Assembly: GCA_934364805.1 (NCBI GenBank)
Contig: CAKRMH010000014.1
Coordinates: forward strand, 1-64,000
Length of the DNA stretch: 64,000 nt
Direction of reading: 5' to 3'
From: an uncultured Lachnospiraceae bacterium
GTDB lineage: Bacteria; Bacillota; Clostridia; Lachnospirales; Lachnospiraceae
Numbering within the stretch: the first letter of the stretch is position 1; each line of letters opens with the position of its first letter. The position numbers and the translations under genes are program-made. Positions 34,060 through 43,052 of the stretch are shown here, piece after piece. The notes under the pieces are model-generated. The model was not told the DNA's origin. It ran no database searches and saw only the letters and a list, made by a program, of their open reading frames with translations.

Positions 34060-35439
34060 ATGTATAAATTAAACTTTAATCAGCCGGTTCATGTCCATTT
34101 TATCGGGATCGGCGGAATCAGCATGAGTGGTCTTGCTGAGATTCTTCATGAAGAGAACTTTACAATTTCCGGATCCGATGCCCATGAGTCCGATCTGACC
34201 AGGAATTTAGAAGCCAAAGGCATCCGGATCTTCTACGGTCAGAAGGCCGAAAACATCATTCCGGGAATTGATCTTGTTGTATACACAGCCGCAATCCGTG
34301 AGGATAATCCGGAATTCGTTGCTGCAAAAGAGAAAAACATTCCTATGCTGACCCGTGCAGAACTGCTTGGCCAGATCATGGATAACTATGAGCGCTCCAT
34401 CGCAGTTGCCGGAACACATGGGAAAACGACCACCACTTCCATGATCAGCACGATCCTGTTAGAGGCAAAGGCAGATCCGACGATCAGCGTCGGCGGTATC
34501 CTCCAGTCCATCCACGGTAATCTGCGTGTCGGCAATTCAGAGGTTTTCATCACCGAAGCATGTGAGTACACCAACAGTTTTCTGAACTTCCGTCCAAAAT
34601 ACAGCATCATCCTAAATATCGAAGCAGAACATCTGGATTTCTTCAAAGATCTTGATGACATCCGCCATTCTTTCCGTGAATATGCCTCCAATACGCTCGC
34701 AGATGGTGCAACGATCATAAACGGAGATATTCCGGATCATCAGGCAATCGTGGAAGGGCTTCCACAGGAGATCATCACCTACGGTCTCACCGATTCATCC
34801 GACTATTATCCTGCCAATGTCCAGTTCAACGACAAGGCCTGTGCTTCCTTTACCGTTATGCACAAAGGAGAAAAAGTCATGGATGTCAGCCTGAATGTTC
34901 CTGGTATGCATAATGTATCCAATGCACTTGCCGCCGTTGCTTTATCTGTGGATATGAAACTTCCGCTTGAAGCAGTCCGCCTCGGACTTGATAAATTTGG
35001 CGGTGCCGACCGTCGTTTCCAGTATAAAGGAACCGTCGACGGCATCACGATCATTGATGATTATGCACATCATCCAACCGAGATCCGTGCAACTTTAACA
35101 GCTGCCATGAATTATCCACATAAGCGTCTTGTTCTGGTATTCCAGCCACATACCTACTCCAGGACCAAAGCATTTCTCAATGATTTTGCAGATGTACTCT
35201 CCATGGCTGACATGGTTGTCCTTGCTGATATTTATGCCGCCCGTGAGAAAAACACATTCGGGATCAGTTCCAAGGACATTCTCGTAAAGCTGAAGGAAAA
35301 AGGAGTCGATGCACATTATTTCCCTTCCTTTGAGGAAATTGAGAAATTTTTACTGGAAAATTGTATCGACGGAGATTTGTTGATAACTATGGGTGCCGGA
35401 AACGTAGTAGAAATCGGCGAAAACCTGCTCGGAAAATAG
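34060..35439 (+). CDS. murC: UDP-N-acetylmuramate--L-alanine ligase MurC
   Basis: Adds L-Ala to UDP-MurNAc in peptidoglycan precursor synthesis. The 459 residues contain the UDP-binding start FIGIGGISMSGLAEIL (about 14-29), the ATP loop GTHGKTTTT (118-126), and DDYAHHPTEI in the C-terminal domain. Length is standard. It has its own promoter and a strong terminator, and diverges from glgC. Confidence 0.97.
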   Translation: MYKLNFNQPVHVHFIGIGGISMSGLAEILHEENFTISGSDAHESDLTRNLEAKGIRIFYGQKAENIIPGIDLVVYTAAIREDNPEFVAAKEKNIPMLTRAELLGQIMDNYERSIAVAGTHGKTTTTSMISTILLEAKADPTISVGGILQSIHGNLRVGNSEVFITEACEYTNSFLNFRPKYSIILNIEAEHLDFFKDLDDIRHSFREYASNTLADGATIINGDIPDHQAIVEGLPQEIITYGLTDSSDYYPANVQFNDKACASFTVMHKGEKVMDVSLNVPGMHNVSNALAAVALSVDMKLPLEAVRLGLDKFGGADRRFQYKGTVDGITIIDDYAHHPTEIRATLTAAMNYPHKRLVLVFQPHTYSRTKAFLNDFADVLSMADMVVLADIYAAREKNTFGISSKDILVKLKEKGVDAHYFPSFEEIEKFLLENCIDGDLLITMGAGNVVEIGENLLGK

Positions 35440-35448
35440 TTTTCCACT

Positions 35449-35633
35449 TTATCCACACAACAGACTGGATATCTTCCATCTGCTGTGTGGATTTTTTTAC
35501 ATGAATCACCAGCTTATCCACGTGATAAAAACATTGGTTTTCCCACCATATTTCCGCATTTTTCATGCGTTTCAGGGGTTTTCCACGAAGTTATCCACAT
35601 TATCAACATTTTTATTCACATCTTTTATCCAAA
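35449..35633 (+). promoter_or_regulatory. Cluster of DnaA boxes upstream of dnaD
   Basis: All on the plus strand: TTATCCACA at 35449-35457 and 35591-35599, TTATTCACA at 35612-35620 (these fit TTATNCACA), and near matches TTATCCACG (35514-35522), TTATCAACA (35600-35608), TTTTCCACG (35579-35587) and TTATCCAAA (35625-35633). Four of them lie within 43 bp. The stretch is AT-rich and sits just before the dnaD promoter. It could let DnaA control the primosome genes or titrate DnaA. Confidence 0.7.
35451..35498 (+). terminator. murC terminator
   Basis: A 14-bp stem with one mismatch (35451-35464 with 35479-35492) followed by seven T, 11 nt after the murC stop. Its left arm contains most of a DnaA box. 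Confidence 0.85.
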
Positions 35634-35684
35634 ATATGAACACTCTGTCCCTCCACTTTCGACCTTTTGTGAATACTTACCATC

Positions 35685-35713
35685 TTCACTTTAAAATGTG
35701 ATTGTGCTATAAT
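35685..35713 (+). promoter_or_regulatory. dnaD promoter
   Basis: TTCACT, a 17-bp spacer and a perfect extended minus 10 TGCTATAAT on the plus strand, about 60 nt before dnaD. Confidence 0.7.
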
Positions 35714-35774
35714 GCCTACAGAATCCGGCTCGAACATGGTATTTTTATGTCGGGCCAATGAAAGAGGTAATAAC

Positions 35775-36866
35775 ATGGCAGCCATTCAATTACACAGTGA
35801 TTGTCCAGATGCAATGACAAGTGTTTCCAATTATTTTATCGATCATTACATGCCGGAAGCCAATGGCGAATTTGTAAAAGTATACATATATCTGCTCCGC
35901 TGCATGGCATCTTCTTCCAAAACGGTATCTGTGTCTGCAATTGCAGATCTTTTTGAACATACCGAAAAAGATGTTGTCCGTGCCTTAAAATACTGGGAGA
36001 AAGTTGGGCTTCTCAAGCTTGAATATGCCGATGACGCCTCGATTCTCGGTATTTATTTTCTTACGGTAAGACCTAAGACTTTGGACGCGGCAGCTCCGAT
36101 TCCGGCTGCGGCGGTCCAGAAAGAAGCGGCACCAAAGGAGACTTCCGCTGTCTCACAGAAGAGTGCTTCCAAGGCTCCTTCTAAAAAAGAGTATACGCTT
36201 GATGAGATCAAAGCATTCCAAAAAGATGAAGATATCTCGGAACTCTTTTTTATCGTGGAGACCTATCTGAAGCATCCACTGAACCCAACCGATATCAACA
36301 CGATCCTTTACTGGCACGAATCCCTGCATTTTTCCACAGAGCTGATCGTTTACCTTGTGGAATACTGTATCAGCAAGGGACACTCGAGCATCCGTTATAT
36401 GGAAAAGGTTGCTCTGGGCTGGTGCAGCCAGAACATTACAACTGTGGAACAGGCAAAAGCCAGCTCTGCCGCACACAGCCAGGTCTACTATGGGGTCATG
36501 AAGGCGCTCGGAATTTCCGGCCGGAATCTTGTGGAATCCGAGACGGTTCTGATCACCAAATGGACCAGGGAATTCGGATACGATATGGATCTCATTCAGG
36601 AAGCCTGCAGGCGCACGATCACTGCAACACATCAGCCGAGCTTTGAATATACCGATTCCATCCTCACAAGCTGGCACAAGAACCGGGTACATACGCTAAA
36701 AGACGTTGCCAGACTGGATTCCAGCTACAACCGCAATAAAAAGGCTGCAGCTACTTCCAGTGCTTCAGCTCCGGCTTCCAAAAATAAATTCAACAATTTT
36801 AATCAGCGGGAGTACGATTACGACCAGCTGGAGAAAATGCTATTAACCACTTCAGTCCATGAATAA
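35775..36866 (+). CDS. dnaD: DnaD-domain replication initiation protein
   Basis: Primosome protein that helps load the replicative helicase at the origin and at stalled forks. The first ~115 residues form a winged-helix domain (MAAIQLHSDCPDAMTSVSNY start), residues about 120-160 are an Ala/Lys linker, and about 200-330 hold the DnaD/DnaB C-terminal helical domain with YMEKVALGWCSQNITT. I start at ATG 35775, preceded by GAGG. It is followed by the helicase loader after 39 nt, so both act in the same step. Confidence 0.9.
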   Translation: MAAIQLHSDCPDAMTSVSNYFIDHYMPEANGEFVKVYIYLLRCMASSSKTVSVSAIADLFEHTEKDVVRALKYWEKVGLLKLEYADDASILGIYFLTVRPKTLDAAAPIPAAAVQKEAAPKETSAVSQKSASKAPSKKEYTLDEIKAFQKDEDISELFFIVETYLKHPLNPTDINTILYWHESLHFSTELIVYLVEYCISKGHSSIRYMEKVALGWCSQNITTVEQAKASSAAHSQVYYGVMKALGISGRNLVESETVLITKWTREFGYDMDLIQEACRRTITATHQPSFEYTDSILTSWHKNRVHTLKDVARLDSSYNRNKKAAATSSASAPASKNKFNNFNQREYDYDQLEKMLLTTSVHE

Positions 36867-36905
36867 TTTCCGGGCTGAATCACATGATATACCGGAGGAA
36901 CGATC

Positions 36906-37886
36906 ATGCCTTTAACAAATGCACAATATGATGAGATCATCCGCAGCTATGATGCAATCCAGCTGAAAAACTCCAGACGCCGCCAGGAGCGGTTAAAAGA
37001 GATCTATGCGAAGGCTCCACGCCTGAAGGAACTGGACGATTCTATCGCATCCCGCTCGGTCGCACAGGCACATAAATATCTGGATGGGCAGACACAGGCA
37101 CTGACAGAGCTGAAGGTGCAGCTTGCCAACATCCGTCAGGAACGCCAGGCTTTAATCCGCAGTCTTGGATATTCCACAGATTACCTTGCACCGATTTATG
37201 ATTGTCCAGACTGTAAAGATACCGGTTTTATTAACGGCAAACGCTGCCACTGTTTTAAACAGGCAATGATCAACGTTGTCTACGCCCAGTCTAACATCCG
37301 GCAGATACTGGAAAAAGAGAATTTTGACACCTTTTCCTATGAATATTATTCCGATGATGATATCAATCCGGCAACCGGGCTGTCATCCCTTGCCACTGCA
37401 AAACACGCCGTTATGGAATGCCGGAAATTCATCGACCAGTTTGATAAGAAACCTAAGAATCTGTTTTTCTACGGCGACACCGGAGTCGGCAAAACTTTCC
37501 TCTCCAACTGTGTCGCAAAAGAGCTGTTAGATGCAGGTTATTCTGTTATCTACTTTACAGCCTTTCAATTATTTGATATATTAAGCAAAGGTGTGTTTGA
37601 AAAAGATTCCGATGCAATCGCTGCACACCAGAATATCTTCGATTGTGATCTTCTGATCATTGATGATCTTGGTACGGAGCTTTCCAATTCGTTTACCACA
37701 TCACAATTATTCTTATGCATAAATGAGCGTATACTTCGCCAGAAATCGACGATCATATCGACCAATCTTAATATGAACCAGATGGTGGATATCTATTCCG
37801 AAAGGACTTTGTCCCGGATTTCCAGCAATTACACAATACTGAAGCTTGTCGGCGACGATATTCGTATCAAACGCCGTATGCGATAA
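36906..37886 (+). CDS. DnaI/DnaC-like helicase loader ATPase
   Basis: Delivers the DnaB-type helicase to DNA. The 326 residues have a helical N terminus, a zinc site CPDCKDTG...CHC (Cys100, 103, 114, 116), Walker A GDTGVGKT (190-197) and Walker B LLIIDDLGTE (about 247-256). CCGGAGGAACG precedes the ATG. It is co-directional with dnaD, as the dnaB-dnaI pair is in Bacillus. Confidence 0.93.
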   Translation: MPLTNAQYDEIIRSYDAIQLKNSRRRQERLKEIYAKAPRLKELDDSIASRSVAQAHKYLDGQTQALTELKVQLANIRQERQALIRSLGYSTDYLAPIYDCPDCKDTGFINGKRCHCFKQAMINVVYAQSNIRQILEKENFDTFSYEYYSDDDINPATGLSSLATAKHAVMECRKFIDQFDKKPKNLFFYGDTGVGKTFLSNCVAKELLDAGYSVIYFTAFQLFDILSKGVFEKDSDAIAAHQNIFDCDLLIIDDLGTELSNSFTTSQLFLCINERILRQKSTIISTNLNMNQMVDIYSERTLSRISSNYTILKLVGDDIRIKRRMR

Positions 37887-37928
37887 ATAAATAATAACCA
37901 ATCAATGTTTTTATGGAGGAGTCATCAA

Positions 37929-39113
37929 ATGCCAAAAGATGAAAAATTTTTAGAAACTATTCCACAGGGAATTCTCGCCCTCATTCCTACAGAAAGCTGT
38001 ATCGAAATGGGTGAAAAGGTAGACCACTATCTTGCAAAGTGGAGAGGCAGAAGAGAACACGATCACCTCAACGATATCGCGTTTAAAGATTACGCAAAGG
38101 ACAGCTATATCATCAAACCTTATACCCCAAGATTTGGTTCCGGTGAAGCAAAATGTGTGATCAACCACTCTGTCCGTGGTTACGATGTTTACATCATGGT
38201 CGATGTTACAAACTACAGCCTTACCTATTCTTTATGTGGACACACCAACCACATGTCACCAGATGATCATTATCAGGATCTGAAACGTGTCATTGCAGCG
38301 ATCGGTGGAAAAGCAAGAAGAATCACTGTTATCCTTCCATTCCTTTATGAGAGCCGTCAGCACAAACGTACCTCCCGTGAGTCCTTAGACTGTGCTTTAG
38401 CTCTTCAAGAACTGATCGCAATGGGCGTTGATAACATTATCACATTCGACGCACATGACCCACGTGTACAGAATGCAATCCCTCTGAAAGGATTCGATAC
38501 TGTACAGCCTGCTTACCAGTTCATCAAAGGTATCTTAAAGAATGTAAAAGATATCAAGATCGATGCTGATCACTTAATGATCATCAGCCCGGATGAAGGT
38601 GCAACCGGTCGTGCAATTTATATGGCAAACGTATTAGGCGTTGATATGGGTATGTTCTATAAACGCCGTGATTACAGTACAATTATTGATGGACGTAACC
38701 CGATCGTTGCCCATGAGTTCTTAGGTGACTCAGTAGAAGGCAAGGATGTTATGATCATCGACGATATGATCTCCTCTGGCGAAAGCATGATTGACACTGC
38801 AAAAGAGCTGAAAAAACGTAAAGCAAAGAGAATCTTTGTTGTATCTACGTTCGGTCTTTTCACAAACGGACTTGAGAAATTTGACAAAGCTTACGAAGAA
38901 GGTCTTATTTACCGTGTTGTTACGACAAACCTTACTTATCAGACACCGGATCTTCTTTCAAGAGAATACTACATCAGCTGTGATATGAGTAAATATATCG
39001 CTTTCATCATCGATAACTTAAATCATGATGCTTCGATCAGCGAACTCTTAAATCCATATGACAGAATCAAAAAACTCGTGAACGAATATAACGAGGAACA
39101 GAAACAGGCTTAA
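37929..39113 (+). CDS. prs: Ribose-phosphate pyrophosphokinase (long form)
   Basis: Makes PRPP from ribose-5-phosphate and ATP for nucleotide and amino acid synthesis. The 394-residue protein has the PRPP loop VMIIDDMISSGES (274-286) and FLYESRQHKRTSRESLDC (138-155). It is longer than the usual 315-residue enzyme, mainly at the N terminus. GGAGGAG lies about 7 nt before ATG 37929. It sits 42 nt after the loader gene and ends at a strong terminator. Confidence 0.95.
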   Translation: MPKDEKFLETIPQGILALIPTESCIEMGEKVDHYLAKWRGRREHDHLNDIAFKDYAKDSYIIKPYTPRFGSGEAKCVINHSVRGYDVYIMVDVTNYSLTYSLCGHTNHMSPDDHYQDLKRVIAAIGGKARRITVILPFLYESRQHKRTSRESLDCALALQELIAMGVDNIITFDAHDPRVQNAIPLKGFDTVQPAYQFIKGILKNVKDIKIDADHLMIISPDEGATGRAIYMANVLGVDMGMFYKRRDYSTIIDGRNPIVAHEFLGDSVEGKDVMIIDDMISSGESMIDTAKELKKRKAKRIFVVSTFGLFTNGLEKFDKAYEEGLIYRVVTTNLTYQTPDLLSREYYISCDMSKYIAFIIDNLNHDASISELLNPYDRIKKLVNEYNEEQKQA

Positions 39114-39128
39114 CAAATACATGAATAT

Positions 39129-39176
39129 AAAAAGAACCGGTTCACAGATTTAAAGATCTGTGAACCGGTTCTTTTT
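39129..39176. terminator. Bidirectional terminator between prs and the ribosomal superoperon
   Basis: A perfect 21-bp stem (39129-39149 with 39156-39176), 6-nt loop, A and T runs at both ends. It serves prs on the plus strand and rplQ on the minus strand. Confidence 0.93.
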
Positions 39177-39228
39177 ATATCGTATTCCCTGATATTGCGC
39201 ATTCGCACAATACTGCGGCAGCGGATAA

Positions 39229-39765
39229 TTAAACTAACTCAAGAACTACTTCTAAAGCTCCGTCACCTTTACGCTGACCGATCTTTACGATTCTTGTGTA
39301 ACCACCGTTACGTCCTGCATACTTAGGAGCGATCTCATCAAATAATTTAGCTGTAAGATCAACTTCTTTCGTATTCTTTTTCTTTCCAGATGCAGCAGTT
39401 GGAACTTCTTTTACAGTGTAGAGAACTTTTAACATCTCTCTTCTTGCATGAAGACGTGAAGGTTTATCTTTCTTGATTGTCTTCTCAACTTCATCGTATA
39501 CAGTAACTTTCTTTCCATCAACAACTTCTTTTACTCTCTTGCCATCTTTGTCCTTGCGGGCAACTTTAGCTTTTACAGTAACTTCTTCGAAGTTGTCTTT
39601 TTCTCTTACTGCAGAAGCGATCAGACCTTCAGCGATCTTACGAACTTCTTTTGCTTTTGCTTCTGTTGTAACGATCTTACCGTTTGCGATAAGTGCGGTT
39701 ACCTGACCTCTTAATAATGCTTTTCTCTGGCTTGAGGTTCTGCTTAATTTACGATACTTTGCCAT
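39229..39765 (-). CDS. rplQ: Ribosomal protein bL17
   Basis: Large-subunit protein near the exit tunnel. The start MAKYRKLSRTSSQRKALLRG and the end with GGYTRIVKIGQRKGDGALEV are typical. A charged insertion of about 55 residues (about 65-125, with KDKDGKRVKEVVDGKKVT) makes it 178 residues rather than about 120. ATG 39765 has GGAGG upstream. It is last in the superoperon. Confidence 0.95.
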   Translation of the reverse strand: MAKYRKLSRTSSQRKALLRGQVTALIANGKIVTTEAKAKEVRKIAEGLIASAVREKDNFEEVTVKAKVARKDKDGKRVKEVVDGKKVTVYDEVEKTIKKDKPSRLHARREMLKVLYTVKEVPTAASGKKKNTKEVDLTAKLFDEIAPKYAGRNGGYTRIVKIGQRKGDGALEVVLELV

Positions 39766-39942
39766 TTTAATATCCTCCATTTGTGGAACATCCGGCCACG
39801 CTCTTTGGTCTTACTTACCGAATGTGTAATCTTGTTGTGGCAGCATTGCTGCCAGGTGCCACTCATGAGTTAGACATAGGCCACGCTCTTCGGTCTTACT
39901 GGTTCTGCCTCTATGAGTTATAAAAAAGGGTTAGGCGATTGA
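39766..39942 (-). promoter_or_regulatory. rpoA-rplQ spacer with direct repeats and a hairpin
   Basis: The 22-nt sequence at 39794-39815 recurs at 39879-39900 with one change, same orientation. Between them TGGCAGC-att-GCTGCCA (39838-39854) can form a hairpin. Possibly an autoregulatory leader of rplQ. No gene is present. Confidence 0.5.
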
Positions 39943-40902
39943 TTAGTCTTCACCCTGATTTAACTGTAATCCTAATTCTTTTAACTTCGCTAATACTTCT
40001 TCTAAAGATTTGCGTCCAAGGTTACGAACCTTCATCATATCTTCAGGTGTTCTGTTTGTAAGTTCCTCAACAGTGTTGATTCCTGCTCTCTTTAAGCAGT
40101 TGTAAGAACGTACAGACAACTCAAGCTCATCGATGTTCATCTCAAGAACTTTCTCTTTCGCATCGTTCTCTTTCTCGATCATGACTTCTGCCTGCTGTGC
40201 AGCATCAGATAAGTCGATGAAGAGGTTCAGATGCTCGCTCAGAACTTTTGCTGCAAGTGATACAGCCTCGTCTGGCTCCAATGTTCCATTGGTATATACA
40301 TCTAATGTGAGCTTATCGTAGTCAGTGATCTGACCAACACGGGTATTCTCAATTGTTAAATTTACACGCTCTACCGGAGTATAGATAGAATCCACAGCGA
40401 TCACACCGATTGGGGTATCCTCTGTCTTATTCTTATCTGCGCTTACATATCCTCTTCCTTTTGTGATTGTAAGCTCCATGTATAACTTGCTTTCAGCTCC
40501 GCCATTTAAGTGAGCAATTACTAAATCCGGGTTCATGATCTCGATATCGGAGTCAACCTGAATATCAGCTGCTGTAACAACGCCTTCCCCTTCGAATTCA
40601 ATATAAGCAACTTTTGGTTCATTAGTAGAGCTATTATTTCTAATAGCAAGACATTTGATGTTCATGATGATCTCGGTAACATCTTCCTTAACTCCTGGAA
40701 TAGAACTGAATTCATGTAAAACACCATCAATCTTAACCTGGCTTACAGCTGCTCCTGGTAATGAAGAAAGCATGATTCTTCTTAAAGAATTACCAAGTGT
40801 TGTACCATATCCTCTTTCCAAAGGTTCTACAACAAATCTGCCGTATTTTTTGTCTTCTGAAATTTCAGCGATTTCAATTTTTGGTTTTTCAAAATCGAAC
40901 AC
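39943..40902 (-). CDS. rpoA: RNA polymerase alpha subunit
   Basis: Scaffold of RNA polymerase. The N-terminal domain (about 1-230) has RFVVEPLERGYGTTLGNSLRR; the C-terminal DNA-contacting domain (about 245-315) has LSVRSYNCLKRAGINTVEEL and MMKVRNLGRKSLEEV. The start is GTG 40902 with GGAGGG upstream. Length 319 is normal. Confidence 0.97.
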   Translation of the reverse strand: MFDFEKPKIEIAEISEDKKYGRFVVEPLERGYGTTLGNSLRRIMLSSLPGAAVSQVKIDGVLHEFSSIPGVKEDVTEIIMNIKCLAIRNNSSTNEPKVAYIEFEGEGVVTAADIQVDSDIEIMNPDLVIAHLNGGAESKLYMELTITKGRGYVSADKNKTEDTPIGVIAVDSIYTPVERVNLTIENTRVGQITDYDKLTLDVYTNGTLEPDEAVSLAAKVLSEHLNLFIDLSDAAQQAEVMIEKENDAKEKVLEMNIDELELSVRSYNCLKRAGINTVEELTNRTPEDMMKVRNLGRKSLEEVLAKLKELGLQLNQGED

Positions 40903-41074
40903 TACAAAGTCCCTCCTTCTCGGGTATCGTTGCTAGTTTTTACGTCATACTGCTTCCTCCGGTACTATTTTCCCGGAAAAATCATATATCTCCATAGATA
41001 GCCGGAAGCAGATTATGGTGCAAGCACCCAATCCGCTTCTGACAAAAGTTCTAATCCGCTTAATAACGGCTATA

Positions 41075-41668
41075 TTATTTAGAGTATAACTCGACGATAA
41101 GCATTTCATCAACTGGAACGTCGATCTGCTCACGTGTTGGTAATTCTTTTACAGTTCCCTGTAATTTCTCAGCGTCAACATCTAACCATTCTGGTACGAT
41201 TCTTCCGCCTGCAACTTCAACGATATCTTTCATACGCTGGATGCCTTTTTTGCTCTCTTTGATTTCGATCACATCTCCAGCTTTTACTAAGTAAGAAGGA
41301 ATGTTAACAACTTTTCCGTTTACTGTAACGAATTTGTGGTCAACAACCTGTCTAGCTTCTTTTCTTGTACGAGCAAAGCCAAGACGGAATACTACGTTAT
41401 CCAGTCTGGACTCGAGAATTGTCATTAAGTTTGTACCAGTCATGCCTTTCATCTGGTCAGCTTTCTCATAGTAGTTATGGAAAGGTTTCTCTAATACACC
41501 ATAGATGAATTTTGCTTTCTGTTTCTCTCTTAACTGAAGGCCATACTCAGAAACCTTCTTGTTTGCTCTCTGTAAATTTCTTTTGGATTTCTTATCATAT
41601 CCTAAATAACTTGGTTCTAATCCAAGGGATCTGCATCTTTTCAGTACAGGTACTTTATTAACTGCCAT
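41075..41668 (-). CDS. rpsD: Ribosomal protein uS4
   Basis: Primary 16S rRNA binder and known translational repressor in several bacteria. The 197 residues have the S4 RNA-binding domain (about 90-155) with SRLDNVVFRLGFARTRKEAR. It lies between rpsK and rpoA; the 172-nt gap to rpoA is long and could hold control signals. Confidence 0.97.
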   Translation of the reverse strand: MAVNKVPVLKRCRSLGLEPSYLGYDKKSKRNLQRANKKVSEYGLQLREKQKAKFIYGVLEKPFHNYYEKADQMKGMTGTNLMTILESRLDNVVFRLGFARTRKEARQVVDHKFVTVNGKVVNIPSYLVKAGDVIEIKESKKGIQRMKDIVEVAGGRIVPEWLDVDAEKLQGTVKELPTREQIDVPVDEMLIVELYSK

Positions 41669-41687
41669 CTTAATCTATACCTCCTAA

Positions 41688-42083
41688 TTAAACTCTTCTG
41701 CGTTTTGGTGGACGACATCCATTGTGAGGTACTGGAGTTACGTCTTTGATGGAAGTAACTTCAAGACCACAAGCGGAAAGAGCTCTGATAGCGGCTTCTC
41801 TACCAGATCCTGGTCCTTTAACCATAACGTCAACTGTTTTTAAGCCATGAATTAAAGCTGCCTTTGTAGCTGTCTCAGCTGCCATCTGTGCAGCATATGG
41901 AGTAGATTTCTTTGAACCTCTAAATCCAAGACCACCAGCACTTGCCCATGATAAAGCATTACCCTCAGTATCAGTAATAGTTACGATTGTATTATTAAAA
42001 GATGACTGAATATGTGCCTGTCCGCGTTCAACGTTTTTCTTTACACGCTTTTTAGTTGTTTTCTTTGCAACGTTCTTAGCCAT
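41688..42083 (-). CDS. rpsK: Ribosomal protein uS11
   Basis: Small-subunit platform protein. The 131 residues have GQAHIQSSFNNTIVTITDTEG and the conserved end DVTPVPHNGCRPPKRRRV. It lies 19 nt before rpsD and 73 nt after rpsM. Confidence 0.97.
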   Translation of the reverse strand: MAKNVAKKTTKKRVKKNVERGQAHIQSSFNNTIVTITDTEGNALSWASAGGLGFRGSKKSTPYAAQMAAETATKAALIHGLKTVDVMVKGPGSGREAAIRALSACGLEVTSIKDVTPVPHNGCRPPKRRRV

Positions 42084-42156
42084 ATCTAAACTAACCTACT
42101 TTCTTATTATTCAAAATGTTACGTTACTATATAAGGAATACCTTTGTATTCACCGA

Positions 42157-42525
42157 TTATTTTTTCTTATTAGCAACAGTTCTCTTAGGACCTTTTCTTG
42201 TTCTTGCGTTGGTCTTTGTTTTCTGACCACGAACTGGAAGTCCTTTTCTATGACGGATTCCACGATAGCATCCGATTTCCTGAAGTCTCTTAATATTAAG
42301 AGCGATCTCTCTTCTTAAATCACCTTCTACAGTCTGTGTCTCATCGATGACTGCGCTGATTCTCTTTACTTCTTCGTCAGTTAAATCTCTAACACGAGTG
42401 TTAGGATCTACGTTAGCTGCTTCAAGGATACGATTAGAACTTACTCTTCCGATTCCGTAAATGTAAGTTAAACCGATCTCAACACGTTTTTCTCTTGGTA
42501 AATCTACACCTGCAATACGAGCCAT
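42157..42525 (-). CDS. rpsM: Ribosomal protein uS13
   Basis: Small-subunit head protein that touches the P-site tRNA and 50S. 122 residues with MARIAGVDLPREKR at the start and RHRKGLPVRGQKTKTNARTR near the end. It follows a 292-nt gap after rpmJ. Confidence 0.97.
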   Translation of the reverse strand: MARIAGVDLPREKRVEIGLTYIYGIGRVSSNRILEAANVDPNTRVRDLTDEEVKRISAVIDETQTVEGDLRREIALNIKRLQEIGCYRGIRHRKGLPVRGQKTKTNARTRKGPKRTVANKKK

Positions 42526-42817
42526 GTGTGTTTACACCTCCATAAAATTTTCCTGATTATTATAGTAACGATATATCTGCAACCATATATCTCATCCGAA
42601 AAATACCCGCATACAGCTACGGTTGCACGCCCTGAAATGTGTGCATACGGATACTTTTACCATATTGTTTAATTCATCGCCTAAAGGCAGTCTTTGCATA
42701 TTTTGGAATCTACCACTCGGTATTATAGTAAATCCCCAGCTTATGCTGCTGTTTTATTATGAAACAGCACAATCCTGTTGCGCTGCAGCCGCACATAATA
42801 AATAATTTGGAAGCCGA
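42526..42817 (-). promoter_or_regulatory. Long rpsM leader (292 nt) with two hairpins
   Basis: No gene is supported. On the minus strand GCTGTTT/AAACAGC (42748-42768) and GATATAT/ATATATC (42570-42591) can form hairpins. TATAAT occurs twice without good minus 35 partners. It may be the alpha-operon control region. Confidence 0.4.
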
Positions 42818-42931
42818 TTAACCCTGTCTCTGTTTATGCTTAGGATTCTCGCAGATAATTCTGATGCTTCCTTTTCTTTTAATGACTTTGCATTTTTCGC
42901 AAATAGGTTTAACTGATGATCTTACCTTCAC
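42818..42931 (-). CDS. rpmJ: Ribosomal protein bL36
   Basis: 37 residues, found by reading the gap: starts MKVRSSVKPICEKCKV with a GTG codon at 42931 and AAGGAGG upstream. Zinc ligands are Cys11, Cys14, Cys27 and His32, so this is the zinc-binding (C+) form. It lies between infA and rpsM, its usual place. Confidence 0.96.
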   Translation of the reverse strand: MKVRSSVKPICEKCKVIKRKGSIRIICENPKHKQRQG

Positions 42932-43052
42932 AGCAAATCCTCCTTTCTCTCTAAAAGCCCCAATTTAACGGCTTTTATAAGCTTTCATGGGTACTTTCCA
43001 AAAGTGTCCGTATAACATTATACACATCGGGCACCTGGAAGTCAATCACTTT

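Noticed and set aside
35449..35633. Chromosomal replication origin
   Set aside because: DnaA boxes are clear, but dnaA, dnaN, recF or gyr genes are not adjacent and no DUE repeats were evident; a regulatory cluster is the simpler reading.
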